Shown here piece by piece: positions 1 through 12,999 of a stretch of DNA of 64,000 nucleotides. The translations under genes and the position numbers were made by a program. Within the stretch, counting starts at the first letter, position 1. Each line of letters opens with the position of its first letter. The notes under the pieces are model-generated. The model was given only the letters and a program-made list of their open reading frames with translations, ran no database searches and was not told where the DNA came from. Origin of the DNA: Calycina herbarum. Taxonomy: Eukaryota > Ascomycota > Leotiomycetes > Helotiales > Pezizellaceae. Where the stretch lies: positions 1-64,000 of the forward strand of contig LLEY01000188.1 in NCBI GenBank assembly GCA_001414485.1. Direction: 5' to 3'.

Positions 1-862
1 AAATTGTCTGTTTTTGTCCTATAAAGTTTATAGAGTACAAGGGGAGATATAAGCCTCTTCTTTCCTGTTCTTATAAATAGTATATCATATGTTGTTGTTA
101 ATTAATAGGTAAAAGAGTGCCTAAAAAAGGGGAAAATCTCAAAAAGCTCGGTTTACAAAAAAAGTGGGCAAATTCAAGCTTAACTCGCAACTCACTGTAG
201 TCAAAATAGGCCCGTTTTTCCGTCCCCGTAGAGAATGATATGTTGCAAGTTGAGTTCGCAGAAAGTGATCCACGACTTAACCCCAAGCAGCGAACCACTG
301 AATTCTGTTCACTAAAATCCCAGTCAAATCACCTGTGCAACAAAATGTAGAAGGAGTGCTTCAGAGTCTTGACTACCTGCCACTCACGTTACTCAAACTC
401 TCTAGGTTAACCACCGCGAGCTACCAAAGTCACTTGAATCACATACAGCACATCTCGGTCAAGATTCATGATTTATAAATTAACACTGCTTTCGTTATGA
501 TACATAGTACAGCCATCCACCAGAGCCACCAAGACTATTGGCTCGCAAAGGGCATTGAGTTCATCAAGTTCGTCATCTCATAAACCTCATGAACTGATAG
601 GCAAGAAAAGGCAAGAAAAAGCAAAAAAGAAACCAACCCTGGACAAACTTTTCCCCACCCACTCCATTCCGCAATGCGTAATACATTTTTTTTTAGACTC
701 CCCTCCCAGATAACAGCGCCAATAGTACCACAAAAATAGCAAAGATGAAAGCAAAATCTTGCTATGGTGATCTGACTCCAAACATTCGTCGCAAAAAAAT
801 CGGAACAATTCTCTCCATATCACATATTCTCTAGAGGAAATGGATATAATAAATTTTCCACC
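1..862. other. Left-edge intergenic stretch, no gene seen
   Basis: AT-rich stretch downstream of the first minus-strand gene. Reading frames here are short, lack recognisable domains and show no convincing splice structure. It probably includes the 3' untranslated region of that gene. I see no RNA gene or repeat. Confidence 0.5.
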
Positions 863-2862
863 TCATTTGCCATATTTGACGGTGGTCTTGGCGGACTTGG
901 TTGATTTGTGAGGGCGTGCCTTGGTTCGTGAAACGGTCTCCCATTCATTATCATTTTCCTCCTCGACGTCAGGCTCGATACATTCGAAAACCTCACGTTC
1001 TGTGATTCTGATTGTATTATTCGACAAGGTTTCGGGTTCACTAGTCAAACTAGTCAAGATAGATGACCACCGGTTCTTCTCATTGGGATTGTGCTTCTCC
1101 ACCAATTGACTGAAAATGATAGGCTTGCCATAAATTCTCGGAGAGGCCCTCGTTACAACCATCATCTCTTTGCCAGCTGATTGTGGGACTGCCTTCTTGC
1201 GCTTAATGGGACCATCAACAACACGAACCGTTGAATCATTGGGGACTTTGACCGGACCAGCGATGATTCGGAGTGTTGGAGTCGTAACCGGCAATTTGGT
1301 GAGAGTGGCAACTGGCTCTTTAGCAACTGCGGTAACTGAAGTCGTAACCGGAAGCTCAGCTGAATCTATAAGTGTGCACAAGGGAGGACTAGGTTCTTTG
1401 GCGGCAGTATTTAGCGTATCGACCTCTTCGATAGTACAATCCTGATTCTTAGGAACAATCTTTTGTCCAGTTGCCCACTGCAACAAATTAGCATATTTTT
1501 TCCTCGTTTGACTCGGGAGCCAAGAGCATGTGTCCAATAAGGATAGGAGTTTAAAGAGGGAAACAAGGGGAACAAGGGGAAAAGTTGCTTACATCTATTC
1601 CCAACCGTGTCATTTCCATGTGGTGAAGTGCGGTTTTCCCAGCCCATCTGATAAACCCTTCTTTTCTCATGAGAGTCTCCAGCTCCTCTCTCTCTATGAT
1701 ATCAAGATCCTCTTTGACTGCAGCGACAAGCCTTCCAACGAGTTCCTTTCGTGCTTTTGAATTGACAAGTGGGGCGACAACTTCAACTCCGAGGCGAACA
1801 AAAACCTGCGTGTCGACACCAAGGTAAAGATCGGATTTCTTGACGCTATCAGGGGCATATTTGCGAGAACCTCCTCCAAAGCTCGAATGGTTGATTGGTG
1901 TGGTGAACTTCTTGATGATCTTTCTTTGCCGTGGTGTCATCTCGTATGCCGCCTTCACGTTAAGTCCATTTAGATCTTCAACCTCACCAACGATATCCTC
2001 CTCATCCTCGACTTCGAATATTTCGCTTTCGGTCTCGTCATTATTGTGGTCGGAACATGGGCTCGTATCTTTATTGCTGTTGTAAACGTATGTGCCTTCC
2101 CAGCAGCCTTTACTTTCCAGGACAGTTAAGTGGATTGACTCGCTGATGAAATCAACCTCCTCTCTCGGAAATGCCTCGACAGTGGTTTTGCTCTTTATTT
2201 TGTTATTCGCAGCCTTCTTCGCTTTCTTCCGCGCCTTTTTTGTTGTCTTGGGATCTCCAGCAGTACTATCGGAGCTGGTATCAGTCGGCGAAGTTGTGCT
2301 AACAGTCGTGAAAGAACCCCTGCGTGCTCCAGCTTGTGCTCCTATTTTTGCGCCAAGGTGGCTAGACGCAACAATGGTTGTACCATCAAGCGCAGAGATT
2401 TGGCGAAGAAGTTTGAGGATCTCTTTGTGGCGGTTGTGGTGCATTTCGTCAGAGGTATTGCAGCCAAAGCACTCATGGGATTTGCCAACAAAATGCAGTT
2501 GCTGATGAAACCGGTAGCAAGGCTCAACATGCTTTCCGATGCAGGTAGTCTTTGCTCTGGAATCTAGAATAGTGGTTAATAATTGTTTGGTTCGGTTGGA
2601 AGAAGGGTTGATGGTTGTTTAGGCAGATCGGAAACAATGGGTAATCGTTGTTCAGGCCCATCGAAAGGATTGGGTTCCAACTTACTGTGAAGGGGGGTAG
2701 CACAGATGCCACAATGGTGTTCTAAAGAAAAGTCAGCAAGCGAGGGGAGACGTCAATTAGATCGGACCGACCTAGGCCTGGAGATACCTCCCACCTGAAC
2801 AAATTTTTGCCCTTGTACAGGCGCGATTCGGGTGCAATGGTTGCCCAATTCATGTTAGCCAT
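863..2862 (-). CDS. Uncharacterised fungal protein with Cys/His-rich N-terminus
   Basis: Predicted exons, in transcription order: 2862-2795, 2721-2686, 2556-1593 and 1477-863. The last intron has a GTAAGC donor, a TGCTAAT branch site and a TTGCAG acceptor, and all phases agree. The start MANMNWATIAPE is the first ATG; the reading frame continues upstream of the longest uninterrupted frame (ATG at 2444) through exon 3. The N-terminus is rich in Cys and His (TTCIGKHVEPC, then HECFGC, then HHNRH), which suggests metal binding, but I cannot match it to a named finger. The middle is acidic and the lysine-rich KKARKKAKKA patch could be a nuclear signal. The conserved-looking block is TPRQRKIIKKFTTP through WATGQ. 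Family not recognised; function unknown. The first donor (GTGGGA) is weak, so the extreme N-terminus is the least certain part. Confidence 0.7.
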
Positions 2863-3825
2863 CTTGAAAGAGTACTGTAGTTGATCGGTAAGGCTGGTGG
2901 TACAGATCGTGATGTTGATACCGTTGGAGCTAGAGAGGACGCGTCAAAGGAGAGAATTGAGTACTGTAAAGACTATCGAGGGTCCAAGCAAGAGATTCGA
3001 GGTCGGCGATTGACGGCCGAGGTTGGCAGAGCGCGTGTACGGAGGTTGCGACTTGGAAAGAGTGGAGATTGCGTTCGATGAACAAACTTAGTGAAGCAGA
3101 TGGACCTTACTGTCTATCTGTGTTGCTAGTTGCAAGTAGATGGCTAAAAGAGCGATGCTGTTGGGCAACCTGCGAACGGCGGTTGAAGTCTTGCGGCGAG
3201 CACAGCCTTTTCTGTACTCTCAAGTTTTGTCGAGTTGAAGGTTGGAGATCCTGGATCGCGACTTCCCTATCCCAATTCAATCGCCTATGACCCCCGAGCA
3301 CGTGACCTCAAGTGTTACCGGGAATTTCAAACTCCAATTCATTGGGGTTAGTGCAAATATATTCTCCGTGCAAGTTCAAGTTCCCTGGGTATATATAAGG
3401 AATGGATAGCCGGCAAGTTGTGCTGTCAGAATTCTGTTTGTATGAAACTCTTACCGCCATTTCTGTGCTTCCCGCTGGATTCGGACGGATAGCCACACAT
3501 TTCTAAACAAACACTTACCTTGTTAATTACTTGGTGTCCAAACCCTCCACTCAATAGGTAGGTTTCACCCAATTATCTACAATTGACAGTCAATTGCAAT
3601 TGATCGATTGAATATGTGGTATTAAGACTCATATTGACTTAGTAAAAATCGGACAGCTGTTCGGAATCGAACATCGCGATCGAGGAACCCCAAGCTTTTC
3701 CGGGAAATCCCTTTTGTAAGACAAATGAAAGGAGAAGTTGATTCTCTGATTCAAGAACGCCGCTACCTTGGTGTTGAACCTTCGATTATTGGTACACGAG
3801 TGTTTTCTTGGGGATTTTCGCTCGG
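2863..3825. other. Intergenic stretch between convergently spaced minus-strand genes
   Basis: Holds the presumed promoter of the upstream neighbour and the 3' end region of egt1. Short frames are present but none shows a domain or codon-like structure. No repeat recognised. Confidence 0.45.
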
Positions 3826-6800
3826 TTAAAGGTCTCGCACGAGTCGGGCACCAACCCAAGCATATGGATAGTTTCGCTGAAACCAATTGACGCTAGTTTA
3901 TTAATTAGTCACTACTGTTCTGTCTAGGATGGAATGTCTTACAATGTCTTGCGCCCAGCAATTCGTGGATGAGTAGCCCATGAGCCACCAAGCACGATGT
4001 TGTGCTTTCCGTCAAAGAAGTCGGCTATTTCAAAATTAGCATGCTTCCGTAATCTATGAAACTTTCCCTAAACCAAAAAAATTGAGCGTACCAGTGTACG
4101 CAGGATAGAGTGGCATTGGTTCAAATCCCTCGTGTTTTTCAAGTGTAGAACTAGTCCATTCCCACACTCCACCCATATCAGATTGGCCAGCTAGTTTGTT
4201 ACCACGCGATGTGATGGCAACAGGATGCCAATGTTTAAATCCAATGTTGGCTCCTTCGAGATTGGTGAAGAGTTCTTGCGAACTCCCACCTTTCTGGAAG
4301 GCAGGGGATGGGGGACTTTCCTCGACACCATCGTTGAGGAGATGTCTAGAATTGGTGTTAGTTATGAAAGAAATATTTTGTGATGATCCTTACCCATTTA
4401 CAGCCGGGACTGTCTTTCCCAAGTGGCGTTCAGCTTCTTCCCGCTTGAGACCATCAACGTGGCTATATATGCTTCGTGCTTCCTCGACTGTTGGAATCCT
4501 GCCTCCCATAAATTTTGCACAACCAAGGAGCTCGTCATATGATGCGAAAACTGGCCAGTCCAAAGCATACTCCAAGGGAACTAGGCCGTAAACAGTCCTT
4601 ACGGATTTCCCTTCTAGGAATGGTTTCTCTAAGGTGGCAGTATTATGGCCGTTCAAGTCACCATTACTATGACCATTAGAGTACCCATTAAAGTATCCAT
4701 TGGTGTGGGAACCAGTCGAACCTTCCTCGGACCAGGAAACGGGAATTTTGGGGTTGAGAGTTTGTTCAAGATAGTGAGCGTACTAACATATATTAGAAAA
4801 ATGGACGATGCAAACAAGGGGAATTTACTTCTTCATTAGTGATGGCTCGGCCTTGTGCCTGGAAAGCTGGTACGATAACTTCTCTTTGCGGCTTCTCATT
4901 GTCCCTATTTAGTATTGTTACTGATGAGCTTTGACGCAGAGCATTTATTGACTCACCAACCAAAGTGACCGTCTCCGTTCGAATTATCTTCTGGATCTTC
5001 AAGGCCAATGGTGATCTTCTGCTCAGGGACGTCGAGCCACTCGTTTGATACACGAGATTTCTCGGCCAGTTTCGCGAGGCCCTCAAAATCGGGCTTTACG
5101 GTAGTGGGAGGGAGTGTTCGATCGCTTTGCAGAAGCATATAAAGAAGAGTCTCCAAGTGCATAATTTCATGCTCGAATCCGATCCATAATGCTCTGCCAA
5201 TATCGCGTGGGATGTGGGTCGCTTTGGAAATCTTCAGAATTTTATTGCGAACTGCCGTTTGATATTGAAGAATTTCTTCAAGAGGTGGCCACTCGTCTGG
5301 GATGTCGGAATGGGAATGACAATGCTCAGGATTATCCACGTCGGGGTCGATTCCTCTCTCAAAAATCTTCGGGTAGTGAGAGGGCTCACAGAGAGGTTCC
5401 TTGGTAACTTTGTTGAGTTGGATATCCATAAAAGTTGGAATATGACCGAGGTAAAAGATGCAAGCATTTCTCAGCTTTATGGGTTTCTCGAGTAACTCTT
5501 CGTCAGGAATCATTCCTCTCGTAACAATATCCCAAGCCCTCCATAGGCCTTCCCAGTCTTCCGCGGTTGGGATAGTCGATTTTGCATATACTGCTGGGTT
5601 TGTGTCGAAAGCCATTTTATCTTTGACAAGAAAATGGATGCCTGCAACAAGTTACGAAATTAACACAATCGTTCTGGCAATGTATGCAATTCTCTAGTGA
5701 AGTATGAAAGGTTTCAGCGCCAAGCCTCAAGAAAATGGTTATGCACGCCTTGCACCACTTCACTTGATAACGTAGTAAATAAAAGATGATACTAGGAGGA
5801 CGACTTGAACTTATATAAAGATATTTGTCTTAGTCATGGTCCCCCGCACATCACTTTTATTGATGATGTCGAACTTGATCACAAGATCATGATTCCACAT
5901 ATTGGAAAGGGATCCAGGGGTGTGGCGTATTGAAAATCGGATGTCAGACCCGGGAATATGGTACTCACTATAAGTATCTGATGAGGCTGTCCAATGGTTG
6001 ATTTCCTGTAAGCCAGCCGCTTCCCAAAGTTTCACGGCGTCTTCGGCGGAGTATTTCAAGCTCTCCTCAACTTTAACTTTTTCTTCGGCTCTGAAAAATA
6101 TATCCTTGTACTGAATATTATGTTTCGGGGCATAAAATGCTTGATGGCGGCTGCCGTCGCTATCGTAAACGTATTCCCCAATAACCTTCCAGTCGTTGAC
6201 GTCGAAAACTTGTTCGCCTAGTAATTTGTTTGCGTGCACTAGACCATTTAAAATGAATCTATTGCAATAGTTAGAATTAGAACAAACAATCGTGAGATGG
6301 GGAGTCTGGACTTGTGAGTGATGCCTTCGCGATCTACACAGTAGCATTAGTCTTCCATACAATGTGATTTGAAGTTGCCAAGCACGCTGGGCTTAGAGAA
6401 AAATGAAACTGAGCTGAAGCAGGTGTGACTGTTGCTATAGCCACAAATCAAGAGACTTGATCATTACTCTGTGCACGGCCCTATCATCATTATTTGAGTA
6501 GATCTCGAAAATGGGCTGATATTGTTCTGGAGAAGCTAGGAGAATTAAGAAACCAAATTTCTCATTCTTCTCGAGCAATACTTTTCGATTAATTGAAAGT
6601 GAAGTGGGTGTTCACAGAGCAATGCCTGTCGTACTCGAATCCAAGGAGGTGTCTGGGATGTTGACATCAAAATGGGACACGTACCATTGTAAGCATGACT
6701 AAAAAGAGGTGTAAGTTGGAATCATTATTGGGTACCAAGAAACTTACTATACTTTTGCAGAATCGTTGGTTCCATCCAAGCCAATTAAAATTGAATCTGA

Positions 6801-7632
6801 TGGACCCAACACATCCGCAAAGCCCCTTAAGAATTCCCCAGCACCTGGTCGACTAAAGTTACCTATTCGAAGGATTAACACTGCAGTTGACCAGAGGAGG
6901 TAAATTCTAACCAATGCTGGATCCAAGAGACATAATGCACTTTGTCTTCAGGCTATTTTCAGACAATTTCAACCATTCTAGACCATCATCGTAGGTACCA
7001 TGCAATCCATGGCACTTTACATGTTTGAATTCCGGGACCTGCTCTAGAGTACGTCTCAACTCATCCACCGAAAGGTCCAGTGCATAGTAATCAATATCTT
7101 TACCAGCGGCATCCAGAGCCTGTAGTAAGATACTCACCTTGCGCAAGTTACTGTTGTTTGTTAGTCCGTGAACAATAAAAACACCCCTCTGACAATCACC
7201 AACCCACTACCTAATTCAACAACCATTGAGCCTGTCGGTGTGGCCTTTGCAATGTTGCTCGCATGGTTTTCGAGGACATTGATTTCGGCATTGGTCAAGT
7301 AATATTCCTCCAAGTATGTGATCTGTAACACTTGTCAATTTCATTCATATTTGAAGTCGCATCTGGCCTACCTCTTCGAACAATTGCAAACCACGTTCAT
7401 CGTAGAGCAACAATGTTGGCAAGGTTTTCGACCCTTTTGATGGACGCAATGAATCGAGAATTTCTTCCTTCAAATTAATCAACACGGAATCATGGCGTAT
7501 ATCAATGATGTCAAGATTCGGGAGGGTTTTAGGCTCAGAGACTACTTGATGCTCCGGCACCTTCATTTCGTGGGTAGTCTTCCTGTCAACGACAAGCTCA
7601 GCAGCACCGTTCAAGATACTGGGGATCGTCAT
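3826..7632 (-). CDS. egt1: Ergothioneine biosynthesis protein 1 (methyltransferase-sulfoxide synthase fusion)
   Basis: Fungal Egt1 trimethylates histidine to hercynine and then, with iron and oxygen, joins it to cysteine to give hercynylcysteine sulfoxide on the way to the antioxidant ergothioneine. The N-terminal EgtD-like domain is visible (DIRHDSVLINLKEEI; MVVELGSG; YYALDLSVDELRRTLEQVP). The DinB-type iron site follows (EHEIMHLETL, an HX3HXE pattern), then the EgtB/FGE-like domain ending VWEWTSS, ADFFDGKHN and GGSWATHPRIAGRKTFVNW. The start ATG at 7632 gives MTIPSILNG. The gene is highly split. Two micro-exons are needed: 6698-6685 (14 nt, encoding YHAYN) and 6333-6312 (22 nt, encoding DREGITH), separated by an intron of about 350 bp. 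Near the 3' end, exons 4024-3943 and 3892-3826 restore the family C-terminus RNYPYAWVGARLVRDL. All catalytic landmarks look intact. Confidence 0.93.
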
Positions 7633-10072
7633 TATGGGATCTTGGGATATAAAGTGGTTGAATGACGAATGTTGCAAGTGATGTTCTGGAAGTGGGCAGA
7701 GGACTGATATACGGGAGAGGAGTAGTGTATAATTTAGGAGCAAAAGTAGTTAATATAGGATTTGAGATGTGGATCTCTGTGCCTGCTGCAGAGTGTCATG
7801 GTGGAGATGGCTAGGGGAGGGTCCCCATTTTGATCGTGGATAACGAGACTAGGCCAAGTCAGGCATTGAATGGCCGTAGAAAGTGTACGAGTACTGTACC
7901 CAGTATGGGGAGCCAACGACGAACAAAAGCAGACAAAGGATTGGACAACGAAGAATTCCAACAAGTGTCGACTCTCCTCCCTGCAACTTCCGGACGCGGG
8001 CGCAGAAATGGCGCCTTTCCAACTTCCGACAATTCAACGAAAGAACGCTTAACTTGTCAACTTGAGCCCCCCACGCCAAAGCTAAGCGTGACCTCATCAT
8101 TAATATCTCATTCCACCAACTCCCGTCTGCTTGACGATGTAGAGTATGACTGACTCGGCCAAATGAGGGGGGCACAATTCTGTCAACTGCCTTTGCATGT
8201 TACAGAACACTCAGTAAGTGTTGGTCGTGAGGGATGAGGGATGAGGGATGGAACTTTGCCAACGGTGTGAAATTTCTTTCGATATCTCCCGGGCGTCAAG
8301 TCGTTTTTACTTTTTCCTGAGCATCTCCTCGTATCCCTTGACCGACTCTCATCGAGATCTTAAGGAAAAGTGCAATTCTCTTGATATGGTATTTCGTGCA
8401 TCGAGTTTGATGGCCCGCATTCCCAGGCGAAATCTCGAATCAGAAGACACATTGGCGAGCAGGAATATACGACCGGAGGATCCGGGTCGGACGAGGTATT
8501 GCATGATGGTGTTGGGTTGGACCGAGGGTAGTCAAAATTGAGTTTGTCCAAGGAGGGGATCGTCGACGTCTTGAGATGCGAGAACGAGATCTGCTTTGGA
8601 ATCAGCCCTTCTGGAATCACCAGCCATCTGGTTCTGGGGATCATTGGCCCGTGCTGGTAGAAAAAGGGGTGCTGAGGGGGCCGTTTACTCGAGTACTCCC
8701 AAGCAAGTTTCAGCATTCAACGTCGTCAACTCAGACAGACCTCGTGAGCTGTTCGGAACATCAGGTACAGCGTACCTCAACTGCAACCTTGACCGGCTGT
8801 TTACTTGGACGTGGCGATATTCCCGACTTCTTGTGCATGATGCAACCCCAAAATGGTGCTCTGCAGCACTCGTGGCGACCAAGACAGTTCGCCTCCGGGC
8901 AGTGGTCCCAATCGTTCCTGGTAAGCCTGATGACGCTTCAAGCATGTTGCAATAATGCATTGCGGGGAGCAGATGGTGAGCAGATGAGGAGCCAGGTTTG
9001 TCAACATCCTGCATTTCGATGACAAATATTCATTCGCCCGCTCCCTCAAGTTCATTCAACACTCCACCACTCGGATTTCCGGAGATGTCATGGAAAGAGA
9101 GGCGGTAAAGAATTTTCAACCGTCAGATGATAAGCACTAATGCCATTTATAATGGAAGAAGAAGCTCATGAGAAAACCAGGTTCTTGTTTATCACCACTT
9201 TGAGGCAATGGTAATAATGATTTCAAACCTTTCCGGGTTTGACAAAACATGGTGGGGGTCATTGCTGGGATACAGCTTCTTTGCAGAGAAGCACAAGGAT
9301 CAGGACACCCATATGGCACTACCTCGTACATATTACGAAGTCAATACCTCTCTACTTCGAGCTCTTCATAGGTTGGTTCTTTGAGGTCCATCCGTTATGA
9401 TTACCACGTTGGAAGCAAGAAATGGAGAACTCGGAATTCCATGGGAAGCGTTTGTCCTATATTCGCAGTGGATCTCAAAGAATTTTTCCTGGCTCACTTA
9501 TTACCCCAGAAAGTCTAGCACAACGGCGCACGATTGTTCTAAATGATCCCGTCCAGGATACTATTTTCCACGTGTAAGATGAAAGCTAGATCTCCATCCC
9601 ATGTGAGGTAAACGCGGCTATCGCGGAATATAAAATCTGTAGTAACAACGCGGATTCAAATCATAAGTATCTTGAAAGGTTCATCCAAACAAAAACTTGA
9701 AGCAAATAAGATCTGGTAGCCTGGCAGCATTTTCCAGGTTGGTTTCTGAAATATTATCATGTGACTACATTCCCAATTCCAATACGACGGCTCTCGCGAT
9801 TTGCACTTGCAGCATGCAGAGAACATCTAATGTGAAAATGAAATAAATGGTGGCAGCGAGCAAAGTCCTGAAGCAAAACGAGTCTAGAAAAGTGCCATTT
9901 TAAGGAAGCGTTCTAGCACGTGATAACGTGACTTCTTTTGCCTCAAATGTTAGGCACGGATTTCGGTTTGTTTACTTTCCAACAATCAACAAGCGCAACT
10001 TTCGAGATAAAAACAAAATCATTTTCTGCGCACATCACAAAGATTCCTAGACTCTACGAAGAACCAACCACC
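7633..10072. other. Long intergenic region between divergent egt1 and nuf2
   Basis: About 2.4 kb. It must contain both promoters. Frames of 100-148 codons occur on both strands around 8.6-9.0 kb, but they overlap each other in antisense, lack splice-consistent partners and match no family I know. A short tandem run of GAGGGAT-like units lies at 8229-8252. No transposon ends identified. Confidence 0.45.
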
Positions 10073-11562
10073 ATGTCTTACAATCCCCGTATGAGTATTG
10101 CGCCAAATACGCAGCAACAAAATCGAGGAAAAAAGAAGGATGAGGAGAGCGATGCATTTATGCGCCTGGTGAGTTCCTCGATGCTCTATTGACATTCGAA
10201 GCATACTGATCGCAAACAGCCCGATAAAGAAATCGCAGGATGTATCAGTGATATCGGAGTCCCATTCACAGTCGCAGATCTCCAGAAGCCGAATCCCCTC
10301 CAAATCCAAATGATCTTCGAATGGTTCGTCGAAGTAATTATGAGCGCAAACCGCGAGACAGTCGATCCGGCGATGAGTGCTGCAGCGGAGGATATCTGCG
10401 GCGAATATATGGATGTCATTCCAAGTGACACGCGCAACTTGATGGGATTCTATATCAGTTTGCGCAAGCTGTTGAATGAGTGTGGAATTACGGATTTCTC
10501 TTTCCAGGACCTTTACAAGCCGACTCACGACCGCCTAGTTAGGATATTCTCGTACATTATCAATTTTGTGCGATTCCGCGAAAGTCAGAAGCAGCATATC
10601 GATGAGCAGGTTGACAAGGTTCAGACTACAAAGGATAGGATCGAGATGCTATACATGGAGAATCAGGAGATGGAAGCCCGCAAAGATGAAATGCAGAGGA
10701 ATCGAAAGGCAATGGAAGCGCACATCTCAGAGAAAGTAAAGCGGAACGAAGATTTGAAGAAGCGTCTTCTCGATTTACGACAAAGCCAGGAGAAGGTCAC
10801 CCGCCGATTCGAGAATGTAAAGACCAAGAAGGGGGAAATGACTGCTATTCTGGAGGACAAGACTGCGGCAACAATCTCCCTGCGACAGGAAAGCGCGAAG
10901 TTACGACCTTATGTATTGCAATCACCAGCAGCACTCCAAGCCTCTTTGACGGAGTTAAGTAATGCTCTAAATTCGGAAAAGGCGCAAATCGACACCCTGG
11001 ACCGCAGAGCTCGCGGCCTTCAAACATCGACAGATACTTTCCAGGTTGTTTCTTCGGATGTCGCATCTTGCATCAAATTGTTGGAGGATATATCCGTTGA
11101 ATTAGACAAGGAATCAGAAGAAAATGTGCGAATTGCCAGGCAGCGGGAAACTTTGGGGGATAGATCCAACAATGTTCGTGAGGTCGAGAGGACCGAAGGC
11201 TTACTGCAAAGGCAACTCTCCAAGTGGTTGGAGCGCACCGATAAGCTGAGAGATGGAAGTAAGGAGAAGGCCATGAGTGCAAAGGAGAGAATGGAAGAGC
11301 TTCGTGCTGTGCACAGAAAGCTTACAGAGGAGAGAGCCGAAAAGGGACGTGAGATGGAGAGAAGAAGAGTGCGAATAGAACAGACCGAGAAAAAGGTACG
11401 TCCGCATCAATGTTTTGGCCAAGTTGGATTCTCACTAATGCTTTCTAGATGGCCGACCTGAAGGAGAATATTGAGAACGAGGTTCACAGTGCCCATGATG
11501 AGTTTATGAAAATGGACTCGCACATCAAGCTGTATATCACAGAGATGGAGCAGTCACTTTAA
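10073..11562 (+). CDS. nuf2: Kinetochore protein Nuf2 (Ndc80 complex)
   Basis: Nuf2 pairs with Ndc80 through an N-terminal calponin-homology fold and a long coiled coil to attach kinetochores to spindle microtubules. Exons are 10073-10168, 10220-11395 and 11449-11562; introns are short with TAG/CAG acceptors. The N-terminus is basic and unstructured ([16 protein letters not shown]). The Nuf2 signature region follows ([21 protein letters not shown]; then [20 protein letters not shown]). From about residue 145 to the end the protein is Glu/Lys/Arg-rich heptad-type coiled coil. The product is about 461 residues, as expected for the family. The last exon adds [19 protein letters not shown] to the coiled coil. 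Confidence 0.95.
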
Positions 11563-12216
11563 ATTGGTTATGATGGAAATTCTGTATAATGAACTTGGAG
11601 GATATGGGGAGGGGAATGGCGCATTGGGTATACCTGTTGAATTTTGAAATGATAATGACCTCTCTGCAATGCAAGCAACTCCAAGATAAGATGAGTGACC
11701 ATTACTTAGTGAGCACCTACTTCAGTAAGAATTATACGAAATTACCTATACTGAATAGTTGTAAATTAAATTCCGTAGCAGTAAATACTTCATGTTCCAG
11801 GGTTTGACAGTTCAAGGTATCCTTAAACACTTCAAATATCAATCCACATCTTCAAACAATCATTTACTTGTCCCATATCTAGGCGAGCAGGTTTAGCTTC
11901 TCAATTCTCCTAAACACCCTCAAATATTTCTAAACTTATCCTTGATTGCTCAAAAGATGAGTGTGTGAATTCAGGCCATCGGTCGACCGAAGCTCGTAAA
12001 ACAATCAACTGAATTGTCCCAAAAGACTCAGGATAACGAAGAGTATTGAAAGTCAATTATCCACACTGTTCGCACAGTATAAGATATTGTGCAAGTTGGT
12101 CTCAAAAAATCAGTATGTGGACTTTATCATTCTTATCATAACAACCATGTAGGCCTGCTCTGGTCCTCTGCAACGCAAGCTATTCCAAGCTACAAACCAC
12201 AAAATGTTCCTTCCTT
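11563..12216. other. Intergenic stretch between convergent nuf2 and the 12.2-kb gene
   Basis: AT-rich 3'-to-3' region. Around 11895-11945 it holds TTCTCCTAAACACC-type sequence resembling relics of short elements seen elsewhere in the window (for example near 47195). No gene seen. Confidence 0.4.
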
Positions 12217-12999
12217 CTACGTTACCCAGTCTCCTCTCCCAAATCTAAACCACCTACCAAATATCCTACCAACCTCCACCGTCCTCCCACTCCAAGCTCC
12301 ATCCTCACTATCCAGTCCCGCTCGTCTCACACTCCCATTCAAAATCGGTACCTTCTGCTCCCAAACCCTACAAACCTGCTTCCGTTTCCTCTCTTCCACA
12401 CTCCCCTCTATTTCTGCCTCCTCCTCTTCCCCTTCCAACATGGCCCCATAATATTCCTCATCCAACCCTCTATCCTCAGTCACCACAACGCCTTTCTCAC
12501 TCCTCCATCCCGCTTCCACCAAATTCGACACGCTATTGCTGAGACCTTGAGCACTCCATTCACTTGTATCCCGATGTAGTTCTACCAGTCCGTAAACTAC
12601 TAGTAACGGTACTTGTCTCCCTAGTTTATCAAATTTCTGCTCTGGTGGTGGGTCGCTTGCTGGTGGAGGGAAGGCTGTGAGGTAGGCGCGGAGGTGGGAG
12701 AGTGTGGGTATGAAGACGAGGTTTATGTGTCTGGATGTTGCGATTTGGTGAAGGGTTGGTATTAGAAGGTTGTGCCTGCGAGGGGGCTCCTCTGGGGGAG
12801 GTCCTTCGGATTCATCTTGTGCAAGTGGTGGTTCCGGACGTTGGGGAGAGGTAATGTCGACGGAGTTGAGGGAGGTTAGGAAAGAGGCGCGGGGTTGGCA
12901 GATTATGAGGGTTGTCGGGTATGTCTGGTGAGAGAGGACGTATTCGAGGAGTTCGGAGGGAAGGGCTGGAGGTAGAGCTTGTGGATATGGTCCAGGCAT
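12217..12999 (-). CDS. Uncharacterised single-exon protein, about 260 residues
   Basis: Intact frame with no intron needed. It begins MPGPYPQALPPALPSELLEYVL and ends RWFRFGRGDWVT. Alternating hydrophobic strands (TTLIIC, INLVFIP, VPLLVVYGLVELHRDTSEWSAQGLS, KGVVVTED) are compatible with a RecA/Rad51-like alpha-beta core without an obvious Walker A loop, as in recombination accessory proteins such as the Shu complex. That is an inference from pattern only; I do not recognise the family with certainty. The protein has an acidic Glu run (EGEEEEAEIEGSVEE) and a Pro/Glu-rich low-complexity insert. It is divergent from apl6, with 338 bp between start codons. Confidence 0.75.
   Translation of the reverse strand: MPGPYPQALPPALPSELLEYVLSHQTYPTTLIICQPRASFLTSLNSVDITSPQRPEPPLAQDESEGPPPEEPPRRHNLLIPTLHQIATSRHINLVFIPTLSHLRAYLTAFPPPASDPPPEQKFDKLGRQVPLLVVYGLVELHRDTSEWSAQGLSNSVSNLVEAGWRSEKGVVVTEDRGLDEEYYGAMLEGEEEEAEIEGSVEERKRKQVCRVWEQKVPILNGSVRRAGLDSEDGAWSGRTVEVGRIFGRWFRFGRGDWVT

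Noticed and set aside
4120..4145. GGTTCAAATCCC resembling a tRNA B box
   Set aside because: It lies within egt1 coding sequence (FEPMPLYP) and has no A box or cloverleaf around it.
8576..9055. Overlapping frames of 84-148 codons on both strands between egt1 and nuf2
   Set aside because: They overlap one another in antisense, have no recognisable domain or splice partners, and look like chance open frames in a less AT-rich stretch.
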